Part shown: positions 36,345-46,713 of the stretch, piece after piece
Position numbering within the stretch: position 1 is the first letter of the stretch
How the letters are laid out: each line of letters begins with the position of its first letter
Source: Methanolobus tindarius DSM 2278
Lineage (GTDB): Archaea; Halobacteriota; Methanosarcinia; Methanosarcinales; Methanosarcinaceae
Assembly (NCBI RefSeq): GCF_000504205.1
Contig: NZ_AZAJ01000001.1
Span: forward strand, 842,879-906,878
Direction: 5' to 3'
DNA: 64,000 nucleotides
The notes under the pieces: model-generated
Database searches by the model: none
What the model was told of the DNA's origin: nothing
What the model saw: the letters and a program-made list of their open reading frames with translations, nothing else
Translations under genes and position numbers: made by a program

Positions 36345-36472
36345 TTATACCTCTAACTTCTTTGTCTTTTATATAATATTTAAGCTATTAATAATTCATC
36401 CCCATTCATCCCTATCCATCCTATAGTTTCACAGAGAATTATAGATACATGAATCAAAAATCTTACACATTT

Positions 36473-38554
36473 TCATCGAAGCTTGTCTTCATACCTCAAA
36501 ACCACACAGGAATCAGTACATTTGCCACAATGTATACACTTTTCATCTATGCAGACATGACCATCTTTTATTGAAATTGCATTCACAGGACAGGATTTGA
36601 TACATATTCCACAGCCTGTACACCTGTGAGCTTTCAATAACTGGCGCGAAGTTTCTGCAAATTCCGAGTCTGCTAAAGATTTGTCATCGGAATTGACAAC
36701 AAGATTACCTGATGAGAATATCTTAATTGTAGATGTTTTATCCCGAACCATGAGAAGACCGAGTTCCTCTGAAAATACAGTTTTTCCCAGTATGTTCATT
36801 ACATCTCTTGTTTTGTTCATGGAAAAGCCGTGAACAGAAGCTTCGATTGTATAGCCGCCTGCCTTGCAAGGGGATATACCTGATGTAATGCTTACACTGA
36901 ACTCAGATTCTTCTGCCGTTGCAGATGAGGAAATTCCCATGTCCTCACAGAGTTTAATCATTTTAGGAGGGAGTTCTTTCCATCTCCAGAGGCCGTGTTC
37001 TATAAAGGACTCTGAAAGACCATTTTTCTTTGCCCACCCCATGAGAAATGTGTTCCATTTTTCATGTAATTCCAGATGCAAATCCCGCAAACGCAGATAT
37101 TCTGCTGAGAGTGCTGCCGGACAAAGATAACATCCGACTCTTTCAAAACCTAAATCATAAAGAGGGTTGTAGTCAAGCTTTCTCCAATATATATACAGCC
37201 AGACTTCAATTGCCTTCCAATCTTTGATTGGAAAAATATTGAGTTGCCCTGGCACAAATGGATTGTTTTCACTTGTTGAAATGCGTGCTCTTGAGAATGA
37301 CTCATACCTGCGTTTTCCATCAATGGTTATACAGGTAGGAGATTTTTTAAGACATTCATCTATTGCTTCGTTTGCAGGTGCAAGCTTGCATATCTTACAG
37401 CACCAGCGAAAATCCTTTGCAGGGGGACCAAATGCCTCTACGTTGTCCCAGAAATCTGAAGCTGCATTTTTTTCCAGTAGCTCTATTCCATTGTCCCTGC
37501 AATAGTTGTGAGCAAATTCCACCGTTTCAGGAAACTCTATACCGGTATTGAGGAAAAATGCACGGATTTCCCTGTTGTTTTTATTTTTCAATGAACTCAC
37601 AGTAAGATCAAGTACTACAAGGCTGTCTTTGCCTCCACTGAATGAGACATTTACAGGGAGATTTTTATATTCTTTCTGATTTGCAATTCCCTTAATGGTG
37701 TTCATTGCATTTCTGCCAATCTTGCGTATGTGAGATACATTTGCAGCCACCACATCATCCATGCCTGGCACTTTTTTATTCAATGAGAATTGTTGAGAGT
37801 CAACTTTCCTGACCCTAAGTACAGGACCATCAAACGCAGGTGCTTCTTTTGCATCGCATAAAGCTACACCAAATCCTGTGATATTACCCGATTTTATCAG
37901 GACAGTATCATTTACCCTGATATCATCAGACATGGAATCCACCATGTCGTAACGAACCTTTTTACCATTAAGATGCCTGAAATTCTTTTTCAAAACTACA
38001 GTTTTCTTTTCTGTGTTACCGATAAGTATGTGGGCACCCGGTACAGAAGGCTCAAATGAATAATCCATTTTTTGCATATCGAAACGAAGAATGCCGAATA
38101 CAAAAGAATCGACTATGACCTCATCGGTCTTGTCATCCCCAGGTATCTTGTTCATCAGGATTATCCTGTCACCTAAAGGATCAGTCCCGAATTCAGCAAT
38201 AAGAAAATCATGTAGAACTTCTCTTTCGTACGGGGAACAGAACCTTACATCCGCCGGTTGTGACAGATCTATCTTTGCCCCTTCAACACCGCAAATTCCA
38301 CATTCCTTTTCAATCAGTGGTACATTACATCTCTGACACCAGAAGATGTAATCTTTCTCATTACTGGCATACTTCTGAACTGGTTTACTGCGACTTTCTC
38401 CTCTATCCTTTTTTTGTGAATGACTGGAAGACTTCATGTATCCGGATGACATTGAACCTGAACTTCTCACATGATATTTACCGGAAGAACTATTTTGCCT
38501 GCTGGCTTTTCCAGAATCACTGGAAGAGGATTTGCATTTTTTCATTGATACCAT
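36473..38554 (-). CDS. PUA / PAPS-reductase-like / 2x[4Fe-4S] fusion protein
   Basis: About 693 residues. In order: a Ser/Lys/Gly-rich disordered tail (about 1-60), a four-cysteine zinc ribbon (CQRC ... CGIC, about 73-88), a PUA-type RNA-binding region (about 185-255), a PAPS-reductase/ATP-pyrophosphatase domain with SGGKDS (about 306-311), WCCKICK and GCYLC cysteine motifs, and two ferredoxin clusters at the C-terminus (CTGCGICIKSCP and CIHCGKCTDSC). Related methanogen proteins are annotated as PAPS reductases, but the PUA and zinc parts suggest sulfur or other modification of RNA. The start is uncertain among GTG 38563, ATG 38554 and ATG 38545. Confidence 0.85.
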   Translation of the reverse strand: MVSMKKCKSSSSDSGKASRQNSSSGKYHVRSSGSMSSGYMKSSSHSQKKDRGESRSKPVQKYASNEKDYIFWCQRCNVPLIEKECGICGVEGAKIDLSQPADVRFCSPYEREVLHDFLIAEFGTDPLGDRIILMNKIPGDDKTDEVIVDSFVFGILRFDMQKMDYSFEPSVPGAHILIGNTEKKTVVLKKNFRHLNGKKVRYDMVDSMSDDIRVNDTVLIKSGNITGFGVALCDAKEAPAFDGPVLRVRKVDSQQFSLNKKVPGMDDVVAANVSHIRKIGRNAMNTIKGIANQKEYKNLPVNVSFSGGKDSLVVLDLTVSSLKNKNNREIRAFFLNTGIEFPETVEFAHNYCRDNGIELLEKNAASDFWDNVEAFGPPAKDFRWCCKICKLAPANEAIDECLKKSPTCITIDGKRRYESFSRARISTSENNPFVPGQLNIFPIKDWKAIEVWLYIYWRKLDYNPLYDLGFERVGCYLCPAALSAEYLRLRDLHLELHEKWNTFLMGWAKKNGLSESFIEHGLWRWKELPPKMIKLCEDMGISSSATAEESEFSVSITSGISPCKAGGYTIEASVHGFSMNKTRDVMNILGKTVFSEELGLLMVRDKTSTIKIFSSGNLVVNSDDKSLADSEFAETSRQLLKAHRCTGCGICIKSCPVNAISIKDGHVCIDEKCIHCGKCTDSCVVLRYEDKLR

Positions 38555-38659
38555 GTAGCGCACACCAGCTTAAAAAACTGTCCGGGAAAGAAGCTGAAAA
38601 ATGAAGAAAACTACAGGAATATGACTAAAATCAATAAAAACGTCTGAAAATGAAAAAGA

Positions 38660-38678
38660 TATCCGGTTAAACCGGATA
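38660..38678 (-). terminator. hairpin terminator after the gltA-like gene
   Basis: TATCCGGTT and AACCGGATA pair around a single base, and the minus strand continues TCTTTTTCATTTTC. Confidence 0.75.
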
Positions 38679-38710
38679 ACTAAAATTATAAAATCAGATT
38701 CTCAGTTCAC

Positions 38711-40081
38711 TCAATTACTGAGGTACTCATTGATTGCCTTTGCAGCAACCTTTCCGGCACCCATTGCACTGATAACTGTTGCAGCACCTGTTACAGCATC
38801 ACCGCCAGCATAGACATTATCAAGTGAGGTCTTGCCAGAATCATCAACAACAATAGTACCTCTTGAATTGGTTTCAAGTCCCTCTGAACCGGAGAATATC
38901 ATTGGGTTTGGAGAAGTTCCAATTGCAATAATGACAATGTCAGCATTTATGACATGCTCTGAACCTTCTACAGCAACCGGGCTTCTGCGGCCGGACTCAT
39001 CAGGCTCGCCAAGTTCCATCTTGATGCATTCCACACCATTGACGGTCATGTTTTCACCCTCAAGAATTCTTGTTGGGTTGGTGAGAAGCCTGAAGACAAT
39101 GCCCTCTTCCTTTGCATTCTCAATTTCTTCCTTTCTTGCAGGGAGCTCATCCTCGCCACGGCGATAGACAATGCTCACTTCATCTGCACCAAGACGGAGT
39201 GCACTTCTTGCAGCATCCATTGCAACATTTCCACCACCAACTACTATCACATTCTTACCTCTCTTAATAGGAGTGTCATAGTTAGGGAATTGGTATGCTT
39301 TCATCAGGTTCACTCTTGTAAGGAACTCGTTTGCAGAGTAAACACCGTTGAGGTTCTCGCCCTCTATACCCATGAACTTTGGAAGACCTGCACCTGTTCC
39401 AAGGAATACAGCATCGTACTCATTTCTGAGCTCATCAAGGGTCTTTATCTTGCCAATAACATAATCCACCTTGACATCAACACCAAGCTGTTTGATATAC
39501 TCAACCTCTTCCTTTACGATTGCTTTTGGAAGCCTGAATTCAGGAATTCCATAGGTCAGTACACCACCGGTGTCGTGAAGTGATTCAAATATGGTAACTT
39601 CATGGCCTTTTTTTGCCAGATCTGCTGCTGCTGTAAGTCCTGCCGGACCTGCACCAATGATGGCAACTTTCTTACCAGTTGATTCGGGCTGTACTGGAGG
39701 AGTTACACCTTTCCTTCTTTCGTAATCAGCACAAAAACGCTCGAGTCTGCCAATTGCAACCGGCTCTCCCTTCTTTGCCAGTACACACAATTCCTCGCAC
39801 TGTACTTCCTGCGGGCATACGCGTCCACACACAGCCGGAAGTGCATTTGTAAGTTTGATAGTCCCAATAGCCCCATCAAAGTCCTCAGACTTTATGCGGG
39901 CTATGAAACCTGGAATGTCAATATTTACAGGACATCCGTCAACACATTTTGGACTCTTACACTCAAGGCATCTGGAAGCTTCTGCAAGAGCCATTTCATC
40001 AGTATAACCAAGTGCAACCTCATCGAAGTTCTGTGCCCTTTCTTTAGGATCCTGCAATGGCATTGCCTGTCTGTCTGCCAT
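38711..40081 (-). CDS. NADPH-dependent glutamate-synthase-beta-like / NfnB-SudA-like oxidoreductase
   Basis: A 456-residue flavoprotein. The N-terminal part (about 1-110) carries cysteines for [4Fe-4S] clusters (CLECKSPKCVDGCPV and CGRVCPQEVQCEELC). FAD-binding GAGPAGLTAA lies near 143-152 and NADPH-binding GGGNVAMDAARSAL near 278-291. With the adjacent FNR-like subunit it resembles sulfide dehydrogenase SudAB and the bifurcating transhydrogenase NfnAB, so it likely moves electrons between ferredoxin and NAD(P)H. Start and upstream stop share one base (TAATG), indicating an obligate complex. Confidence 0.92.
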   Translation of the reverse strand: MADRQAMPLQDPKERAQNFDEVALGYTDEMALAEASRCLECKSPKCVDGCPVNIDIPGFIARIKSEDFDGAIGTIKLTNALPAVCGRVCPQEVQCEELCVLAKKGEPVAIGRLERFCADYERRKGVTPPVQPESTGKKVAIIGAGPAGLTAAADLAKKGHEVTIFESLHDTGGVLTYGIPEFRLPKAIVKEEVEYIKQLGVDVKVDYVIGKIKTLDELRNEYDAVFLGTGAGLPKFMGIEGENLNGVYSANEFLTRVNLMKAYQFPNYDTPIKRGKNVIVVGGGNVAMDAARSALRLGADEVSIVYRRGEDELPARKEEIENAKEEGIVFRLLTNPTRILEGENMTVNGVECIKMELGEPDESGRRSPVAVEGSEHVINADIVIIAIGTSPNPMIFSGSEGLETNSRGTIVVDDSGKTSLDNVYAGGDAVTGAATVISAMGAGKVAAKAINEYLSN

Positions 40082-40929
40082 TAGTGCTCACCTCTGCAGG
40101 TACATTTGTGATCGTGATTTTCCTGACACTTTGATTCTTCACTTCTATATAGTGCCAGACGGCTCATAAGCAGATTAAAGTCAACCTTGTGAGCATCAAA
40201 TTCAGGACCGTCAACACATGCAAACTTAGTTTCGCCACCAACAGATACCCTGCACCCTCCGCACATACCGGTTCCGTCTATCATAATAGGATTCAGGCTT
40301 ACAATAGTTTCAACACCATAAGGCTCAGTCATTCCTGCTGCGACCTTCATGAGAATAGGAGGGCCTATGACCACGATTCTTGCAACCTTTTCACCGCTAT
40401 CAAGAATGTTCTTTACAACATCTGTGACAAAACCGTGGTGACCTTTTGAACCGTCATCTGTTGCAACATGAAGTTCGTCACTTGCTTCTCTCATCTCATC
40501 CTCGAGAATCAGCAGACTCTCGTTCCTTGCACCGATTACAGAAATTACTTTGTTTCCTGCTTCACGGTATGCTTTTACCTGTGGATATACCGGAGCAATT
40601 CCTACTCCTCCACCTACAAGGATCACAGTTCCAAGTTTCCTGACATCTGCCGGAGTGCCCAGAGGTCCGACAAAATCCTGAAGCTCTTCTGAAGCTGACA
40701 TCTTTGCAAGTTGCTTTGTTGTCTTGCCCATTTCCTGGTAAATTATAGTAACTGTGCCTTCATTTGAATCAAAATCAGCAATTGTCAACGGAACTCTTTC
40801 GCTGGTCTCATCAATACGTAAAATGATGAACTGGCCTGCCTTTGCGGCTTTGGCAACATCTGGTGCTTTGATCTTCATCATATGCACTGATGATGCAATC
40901 TCTTTTTTCTCTACAATCTGGTATGACAT
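40081..40929 (-). CDS. FNR-like NAD(P)/FAD subunit (SudB/NfnA-like)
   Basis: A 282-residue ferredoxin-NADP reductase-type subunit. The FAD domain (1-100) contains ERVPLTIAD; the nucleotide domain has ILVGGGVGIAPVYP; a [2Fe-2S]-type cysteine set GTGMCGGCRVS and FACVDGPEFDAH lies near the C-terminus. An unusual His/Cys-rich tail (KCQENHDHKCTCRGEH) ends the chain and may bind metal. First gene of the pair. It likely forms the NAD-binding half of an electron-transfer complex. Confidence 0.92.
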   Translation of the reverse strand: MSYQIVEKKEIASSVHMMKIKAPDVAKAAKAGQFIILRIDETSERVPLTIADFDSNEGTVTIIYQEMGKTTKQLAKMSASEELQDFVGPLGTPADVRKLGTVILVGGGVGIAPVYPQVKAYREAGNKVISVIGARNESLLILEDEMREASDELHVATDDGSKGHHGFVTDVVKNILDSGEKVARIVVIGPPILMKVAAGMTEPYGVETIVSLNPIMIDGTGMCGGCRVSVGGETKFACVDGPEFDAHKVDFNLLMSRLALYRSEESKCQENHDHKCTCRGEH

Positions 40930-41111
40930 GTGATCACATTTTAGAAATTTGAATAGAAAATTATGGGTAAATGTGAGGGTATGATTAGGTTTATAGTACT
41001 TAAGAATTGAGATACAAAGAAATTAAATGGTAAAAATAGCACTTTATCATACTGACTCATTTTTATAGTTAAAATATCATTTAAAGATTATCGCGATTTA
41101 GAGGGAATAAT

Positions 41112-41831
41112 TTGCTAGTCTCTGTTGTAATACCAACATATAATGAAAAAGAAAATATTTCGGTTCTTGTGAACAGTTTGATTCAAATATTCAACTCAAA
41201 CAATATAAATGGAAATATTGTGATAGTTGATGATAACTCCCCGGATGGAACAGGAGAACTTGCCGATGAACTGGCTACTAACTACAAATCACAAATCCAT
41301 GTTATACACAGAAGCGGAAAACTTGGAATAGGAACTGCACATATAGCAGGATTTAAGTACTCACTTGATAATCTCAATGCTGACCTTATATTCTCAATGG
41401 ATTCAGATCTGTCACATAATCCTGAATATCTCCCTGAGTTTGTTAAATTAAGCAATCAGGGATATGAGATAGTCGTTGGCTCCAGATATGTAAAAGGAGG
41501 AGGAGTCAAGAATTGGGGACTTCATAGAAGAATTATGAGCAAGGGAGCAAACATGCTCGCTAGCACTATTCTTGGAATAAAAGTGAAAGATATGACCACA
41601 GGTTACAGATGTTATTCCAAGAATGTCCTTCAGAAACTGGATCTTGATGCTATTAAATCAGATGGCTATTCTTTTTTGGAAGAGATACTTTATTACTGCA
41701 AAAAAGGAGGATTTAGTATCGGCGAAAATCCTATTGTTTTTGTAGATAGAACGCATGGAAGTTCCAAGCTCTCAAAAAATGAGATGGTCAAATTCTTTAT
41801 GACCATCATCAGATTGAGATTCAAGAACTGA
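41112..41831 (+). CDS. dolichyl-phosphate mannosyltransferase-type glycosyltransferase (GT2), TTG start
   Basis: A 239-residue GT2 enzyme of the DPM1 type, transferring a hexose from a nucleotide sugar to dolichyl phosphate on the cytosolic membrane face. Motifs: VVIPTYNEKENI, DDNSPDGTG, DSDLSHNPEYLPEF and GSRYVKGGGV. It lacks the C-terminal membrane helices of longer members. The start is TTG 41112, seven bases after GAGGG. The lipid-linked sugar may feed the two GT-C enzymes encoded next door. Confidence 0.9.
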   Translation: MLVSVVIPTYNEKENISVLVNSLIQIFNSNNINGNIVIVDDNSPDGTGELADELATNYKSQIHVIHRSGKLGIGTAHIAGFKYSLDNLNADLIFSMDSDLSHNPEYLPEFVKLSNQGYEIVVGSRYVKGGGVKNWGLHRRIMSKGANMLASTILGIKVKDMTTGYRCYSKNVLQKLDLDAIKSDGYSFLEEILYYCKKGGFSIGENPIVFVDRTHGSSKLSKNEMVKFFMTIIRLRFKN

Positions 41832-43961
41832 TCATTCTTTCAAATAAGAATTGACTTTATCTTTTTTAATCACTGACACTATAAATATGAAGATAGTGAT
41901 TAGTGTAATTAACAATCCTATTTTGAAATCAATCGGATCAAATACAAATTCCAGATCTTCTCCTGAAGTTGAGGCTGTTGTTCCCACCATATTACCCATA
42001 TTTTCAGCAGTCATCCCATTTGCTTTCCAGCCATCATAGTAGGCACATTTGTATACTACAACATCTCCTGCCTGAATCAAAGAACCATCAACTACAACTT
42101 TATTTGGAGAGAAGTATTTCAGATCCAACGGCATCATGCTGTTTCCCCGTATTGAAAATACATTAGGAAGACTCTCTGGAATTTCAACAACAGACACGCC
42201 ATTTACTGATAAAATAGCAGGTGCATCAATTGTTTCACCAGATTCAAGATACTGAGTATCTACTAGATAATTCGCTGCATAGTAAGAAGTGTTACCAATT
42301 TGTACAGTAGAGGGGACTGTATCTAAAAAATATCCATAATAAGATCTTTGCATATGCAAATCGTTTTTCATTGCAGCATATGTGAAATCCATGTGATAGT
42401 ATGGCCACCCATCTGTTGTCAACCAAATCTGTTGGTGGGTGTCGTTGTCATAATCCTTAATTTGCTGCATTATTTGTAAAGAAGTTGAATTTTCAATATT
42501 GTTCTCATGTGGACTAATTGTTGCAATGTTAATTGCAGATATGAGAAATATACTCATAAATATTAAAATGAACAAAGTCTTGTTTTCTGGATCCCCATCA
42601 CCATTAATGTTAATAATTACATATAATGAAATTAGAAGAGTAAGTAATAAACCAAAAAAACCAATGCCTACATTTGAAAAAGCTACTTTTGCAGAGTTTA
42701 GCAATATTTCTTGTATTTCAAATAACAAAACAAAACCAATTAACCAGAATACCGGTTTTGTGGATTTGTTATCTTCTTTTTCAAGACGCTCAAAGAACCA
42801 TTGAATACCATAGATAGACAATGATATTACAATAAATGATGCAAACAATAAGGATCTTCCAGGCACCCTGAAATTCTCAAAAAATGGGAAATACCTTAAT
42901 ACACCCATTAAATTATTGCTTCCACCTGCCCATAGAAGGAAAACAAGGAAAGATATATAGTAGAATATTTTTTCACGTGCATTATGGAATAATGATACAA
43001 TAGCAAAAATAAATGGAAGAAAACCAAGATAGGAATAAGTTTCATTCACACTATATCCTTCCAGATAATTTCCAGTTACAAAAGAAGTAAACATATCTCT
43101 AAAAAGACCGCTGCCTTTTAAAGGGTCAATAGGATCTATTCTGACGATATTATCACTTACAAATAATGCAGGTATTAACTTAATGGAACTGAACATTATT
43201 GTAAGAATGAATATAAAAGAAATAATTTTTAGATTTGTGGTATTTAATTTGAATTTCTTGCTATCCGTTTGCTCAAAGCATGTAACAATAGAATAAACAA
43301 GGAACATCATCATGAAAAATACAAAATAATAAATCGCACCGCCAAATATGAACATTGAAATCGAAATTGCTGAACAGATCACATAAACTATATTCCTTGA
43401 TTCAACTGCTTTCATTACAAAGAACAAAGAAAGAGGAATAAACATTTGAGTGGTCAACAATTCAGTGTGTCCTGCATTTACCCTTGTGATCAAAGTACCT
43501 GAAAGCATGAACAAGAATGAACCATAAAGCTGAAGTGAACGCCTAGAAGTTATTGTTGTAGAAAATATCCAGAAGCAAACACCTGCCAAAAAGACATGCA
43601 GTACAACAATAACTTTTGAACCGGCAATTAATCCAAACATAAAATATGGAATCGTCACAAGAGGATTATACAGAGCACTTATAGGACTGGCATACTCAGG
43701 AAAACCCCCTAACCACAAATTATCCCACAAAGGTATTTGGTGGTAAACAATAATAGATTGTATTTGTGAGAATACCGGAAATTCTATCATGTCAGTAGGA
43801 TTGCCTGCAAGCATATTTGATGAAAATATGATATCCCACAGATAAAATATGGTTGAAAATGCTAATGCTACAATTATGACTAATGAACTTAAATCTAATA
43901 AATGATGCCGTGAATCTTCACAGACTTTATCTTCATTGTTACTTTGATTTTTTTTGGACAT
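41832..43961 (-). CDS. large multi-span membrane protein, GT-C/YfhO-like
   Basis: A 709-residue polytopic protein with about 12-14 spans, an N-terminal lumenal loop (MIEFPVFSQIQSI, then WDNLWLGGFPEY) and a C-terminal extracytoplasmic domain (about 560-680) before a last span. This plan resembles YfhO-type and other GT-C glycosyltransferases that use lipid-linked sugars. Its stop codon abuts that of the convergent GT2 gene with no spacer. The exact donor and acceptor are unknown. Confidence 0.75.
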   Translation of the reverse strand: MSKKNQSNNEDKVCEDSRHHLLDLSSLVIIVALAFSTIFYLWDIIFSSNMLAGNPTDMIEFPVFSQIQSIIVYHQIPLWDNLWLGGFPEYASPISALYNPLVTIPYFMFGLIAGSKVIVVLHVFLAGVCFWIFSTTITSRRSLQLYGSFLFMLSGTLITRVNAGHTELLTTQMFIPLSLFFVMKAVESRNIVYVICSAISISMFIFGGAIYYFVFFMMMFLVYSIVTCFEQTDSKKFKLNTTNLKIISFIFILTIMFSSIKLIPALFVSDNIVRIDPIDPLKGSGLFRDMFTSFVTGNYLEGYSVNETYSYLGFLPFIFAIVSLFHNAREKIFYYISFLVFLLWAGGSNNLMGVLRYFPFFENFRVPGRSLLFASFIVISLSIYGIQWFFERLEKEDNKSTKPVFWLIGFVLLFEIQEILLNSAKVAFSNVGIGFFGLLLTLLISLYVIININGDGDPENKTLFILIFMSIFLISAINIATISPHENNIENSTSLQIMQQIKDYDNDTHQQIWLTTDGWPYYHMDFTYAAMKNDLHMQRSYYGYFLDTVPSTVQIGNTSYYAANYLVDTQYLESGETIDAPAILSVNGVSVVEIPESLPNVFSIRGNSMMPLDLKYFSPNKVVVDGSLIQAGDVVVYKCAYYDGWKANGMTAENMGNMVGTTASTSGEDLEFVFDPIDFKIGLLITLITIFIFIVSVIKKDKVNSYLKE

Positions 43962-44015
43962 CTTATCCCCTCTTTAGCTTTATATCAATTTTCCGCATTT
44001 AATGATTTATAAGGA

Positions 44016-45551
44016 TTAAACTGTCGGTGATGTGAAAATATAGATACCTGTTATCTGACCCACGTACGTAGTATTAGCCTGAAGCCAATCTAATGCTGTA
44101 CCATCAGGGTTTGCTGCGCTTATATCTCCGGTTACAAGGAACCATGATCGAGAGTACATATTGGAAGTGATTGTCAATGAATCTGGATCGAATCCTTGGT
44201 TTGTCTTAAGTATTGTACCATCAGTTGAATTTGAATAATAGAATACCAATGGCTGATACATATAACCAGGAAGTGGAACGACTACATCTCCCTGTTGTGT
44301 CATATTTTCTAAATTTGGGGACAGGGATCTCCAATCATTTTTTTGAATTGATGAATAATATTGCGAAATAAGGGGAACAGTAATCAAAAGAAGAAGTAAA
44401 GCTATGACTCCAATAAGCATTTTTTGTGACTTTGCATTGCTTGCTTTTTTATTTTGTGGATAGATAGCATATACCACTCCGGTGATTCCACGTGCCACAA
44501 ATAGTAGATATGCTGGTAGCAAAAACAGAAGATATCTTGAACTAAAAGGCATTTTAGCAGCCAAGATATAACTTGCGAGTAATGGAATAAAAATATAAAT
44601 CCCCAGATAAGAAGATTGTTCTCTTTGATATATTGCAGACACAACCAAACCCAGTACAAAAAGTAATATAAAAATAATAGAGGATGATGAACTGCGTGTA
44701 CTAAACTCTACCAATATAGTTGGAATAAAGCTCAATGACTGTGCAATTCCCCATGTTGGTGCGCCTGATGTACGACTGATAGATTGTTGAATAAAAGGAA
44801 TTAACAAAGGTGAGGTCACAATTAGAAGACCAAACATGCTAATAAGAAAATCCCTTAGGCCGGTGTTTTCTTTAAAAGATAAAATTTCTTTTTTGTGCAA
44901 TGGAAAGACTACATGCATTATTACATAATAGAGAACTTCCGGCACTATAACAAAAACCGCATAGTAATGTGAAAAAAAAGCCATTGCTGATGAAACTACA
45001 TAAGCTACCCAATTGGTTTTTGAATTCGTATGAACTGCAATGTAGAAAAAATAGAGTGATAAAGCCGAGAAAAAAACCATCTGTGAATACATGCGTGCTT
45101 CCTGGGAATACCACAAATGCATCATAGAAATTGATAGAAGGAAAGCAGCTATTATACCCTCTTCTCTCCCAAAAAGACGATAACCTAAAAAATAAGTTAC
45201 TGGAATCGTCAATGTTCCAAATATTACAGAAGGGAACCTCAGACTAAACTCACTTGAACTAAAAAAAGTCATTATGTGCAAAAAAACCATATGAAGGGGA
45301 GCTTGCTTTGCCAGTACAGATTTATCCCATGTACCGAGAAGAGTATCTTGAATATACCCAAAACTTGCAGCTTCATCCAACCACATTGACTGCTTACCAA
45401 GATGATATACCCTTAATATGAAACCAATGATGGTAATTAAAGTCAATAGCATCAGATATCTATCTGAAAATAAAGTGTATTTTGAGGAAATTGATTTTTT
45501 TTCATCAAGCACTTTTGAACTGACATCTAACTCTTTTCTCTTCTTAGACAT
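44016..45551 (-). CDS. GT39/PMT-type membrane glycosyltransferase
   Basis: A 511-residue GT-C enzyme. The first lumenal loop contains the acidic motif WLDEAASFGYI, and APLHMVFLHIM plus LWYSQEARMYS follow, as in ArnT/PMT (dolichyl-phosphate-sugar:acceptor transferases). About 10-12 spans and a C-terminal extracytoplasmic domain. It likely transfers a sugar to glycan or protein outside the cell. About 55 bases separate it from the membrane protein downstream; same strand, probably cotranscribed. Confidence 0.85.
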   Translation of the reverse strand: MSKKRKELDVSSKVLDEKKSISSKYTLFSDRYLMLLTLITIIGFILRVYHLGKQSMWLDEAASFGYIQDTLLGTWDKSVLAKQAPLHMVFLHIMTFFSSSEFSLRFPSVIFGTLTIPVTYFLGYRLFGREEGIIAAFLLSISMMHLWYSQEARMYSQMVFFSALSLYFFYIAVHTNSKTNWVAYVVSSAMAFFSHYYAVFVIVPEVLYYVIMHVVFPLHKKEILSFKENTGLRDFLISMFGLLIVTSPLLIPFIQQSISRTSGAPTWGIAQSLSFIPTILVEFSTRSSSSSIIFILLFVLGLVVSAIYQREQSSYLGIYIFIPLLASYILAAKMPFSSRYLLFLLPAYLLFVARGITGVVYAIYPQNKKASNAKSQKMLIGVIALLLLLITVPLISQYYSSIQKNDWRSLSPNLENMTQQGDVVVPLPGYMYQPLVFYYSNSTDGTILKTNQGFDPDSLTITSNMYSRSWFLVTGDISAANPDGTALDWLQANTTYVGQITGIYIFTSPTV

Positions 45552-45671
45552 TTATTTCATCCTGTAACAAGAATTTGTAATTTATTATTAGACAGTAAAT
45601 ATTTAAGTATATTGTAAACGTATACAGGGTGGTTATAAGCACTATACAATTCAGTTATAAAAAGAGAAAAT

Positions 45672-46628
45672 ATGAAAAAAACAGACATTTCAACTCTTAT
45701 CTTTAGTAAGAAAACCATATTTTCCTTTATAGTATCATTTCTAATATTATTCATTCTTGTCAAAAATGTAGATTCGGAAGCTGTTCTCGAGGTATCAAAA
45801 AGTGCTTCGTTATCCCTCCTCATAATGGCATTTATCTTACACTACATATCATTTCTTGCAAGAGGAACAAGATGGAATACTCTGCTAAAAGTTGCAGGTA
45901 TTTCTACTAAAATTTTGTCCGTGACAAAAATGGTCTTTCTTTCATGGTTCGTCAACAGCATCGTTCCTGCAAAGCTAGGAGACATCTATAGAAGTTATCT
46001 TCTGAAGAAATCAACGGACACACCAATTTCCGCATCTCTTGGAACGATATTTATAGAACGCATTTTTGATATTGCTATACTCTTATTGCTTCTTACTTCC
46101 AGTGGATTGGTAATATTTAATAGAAACATTCCCCAGCAGATATCAGAAGCTATGGGTATAGGATATTTTTTACTCCTTATTGTGATTATGGGACTTATTT
46201 TTGTATGGATTTTTAAAGATAGATTTTATGATATTCTACCGGAAAAATTTCATTTCCACTTTAGGAACCTACATAATGGGGTTTACCTATCCCTATCAGA
46301 TAAGAAAACGATTTTAAGAACAATTACAATGACGATTTTGATTTGGGCACTTGAAGCATCAAGGTTTATGCTTGTCACTAAATCATTGGGAATAAATCTT
46401 GGATTTGAAATTATAATCTTTGTAGTGCTTGCGGCATCGTTGCTGACAGCGATACCTCTCACACCAGCAGGACTTGGAGCAGTCGAGGTTTCAATTGTAT
46501 TCTTGCTGGGAATATTTGGAACTGATGTAGCAACAGGAACTTCTATTGCTTTGCTTGACAGACTTATCAGCTATTGGAGTATACTGATCACAGGTGCCTT
46601 AGTGTATATATTTGATAAAACAGAATGA
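45672..46628 (+). CDS. UPF0104/lysylphosphatidylglycerol-synthase-like membrane protein (flippase-like)
   Basis: A 318-residue polytopic protein with about eight spans. Motifs such as GTRWNTLLKVAG, SWFVNSIVPAKLGDIYRSYLL, GTIFIERIFDIAIL and PLTPAGLGAVEVSIVFLLGI define the LPG-synthase-TM/UPF0104 family. Archaeal members sit in glycan loci and may flip or modify lipid-linked sugars; activity is not proven. Divergent from the GT39 gene. Confidence 0.9.
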   Translation: MKKTDISTLIFSKKTIFSFIVSFLILFILVKNVDSEAVLEVSKSASLSLLIMAFILHYISFLARGTRWNTLLKVAGISTKILSVTKMVFLSWFVNSIVPAKLGDIYRSYLLKKSTDTPISASLGTIFIERIFDIAILLLLLTSSGLVIFNRNIPQQISEAMGIGYFLLLIVIMGLIFVWIFKDRFYDILPEKFHFHFRNLHNGVYLSLSDKKTILRTITMTILIWALEASRFMLVTKSLGINLGFEIIIFVVLAASLLTAIPLTPAGLGAVEVSIVFLLGIFGTDVATGTSIALLDRLISYWSILITGALVYIFDKTE

Positions 46629-46713
46629 TACTTAAAGCAATTACTATATATGCAAGGCTTAGACTATAGTATCAAAAAGAATTGATAATTTCAATATTAC
46701 AGGGGATGAAACT

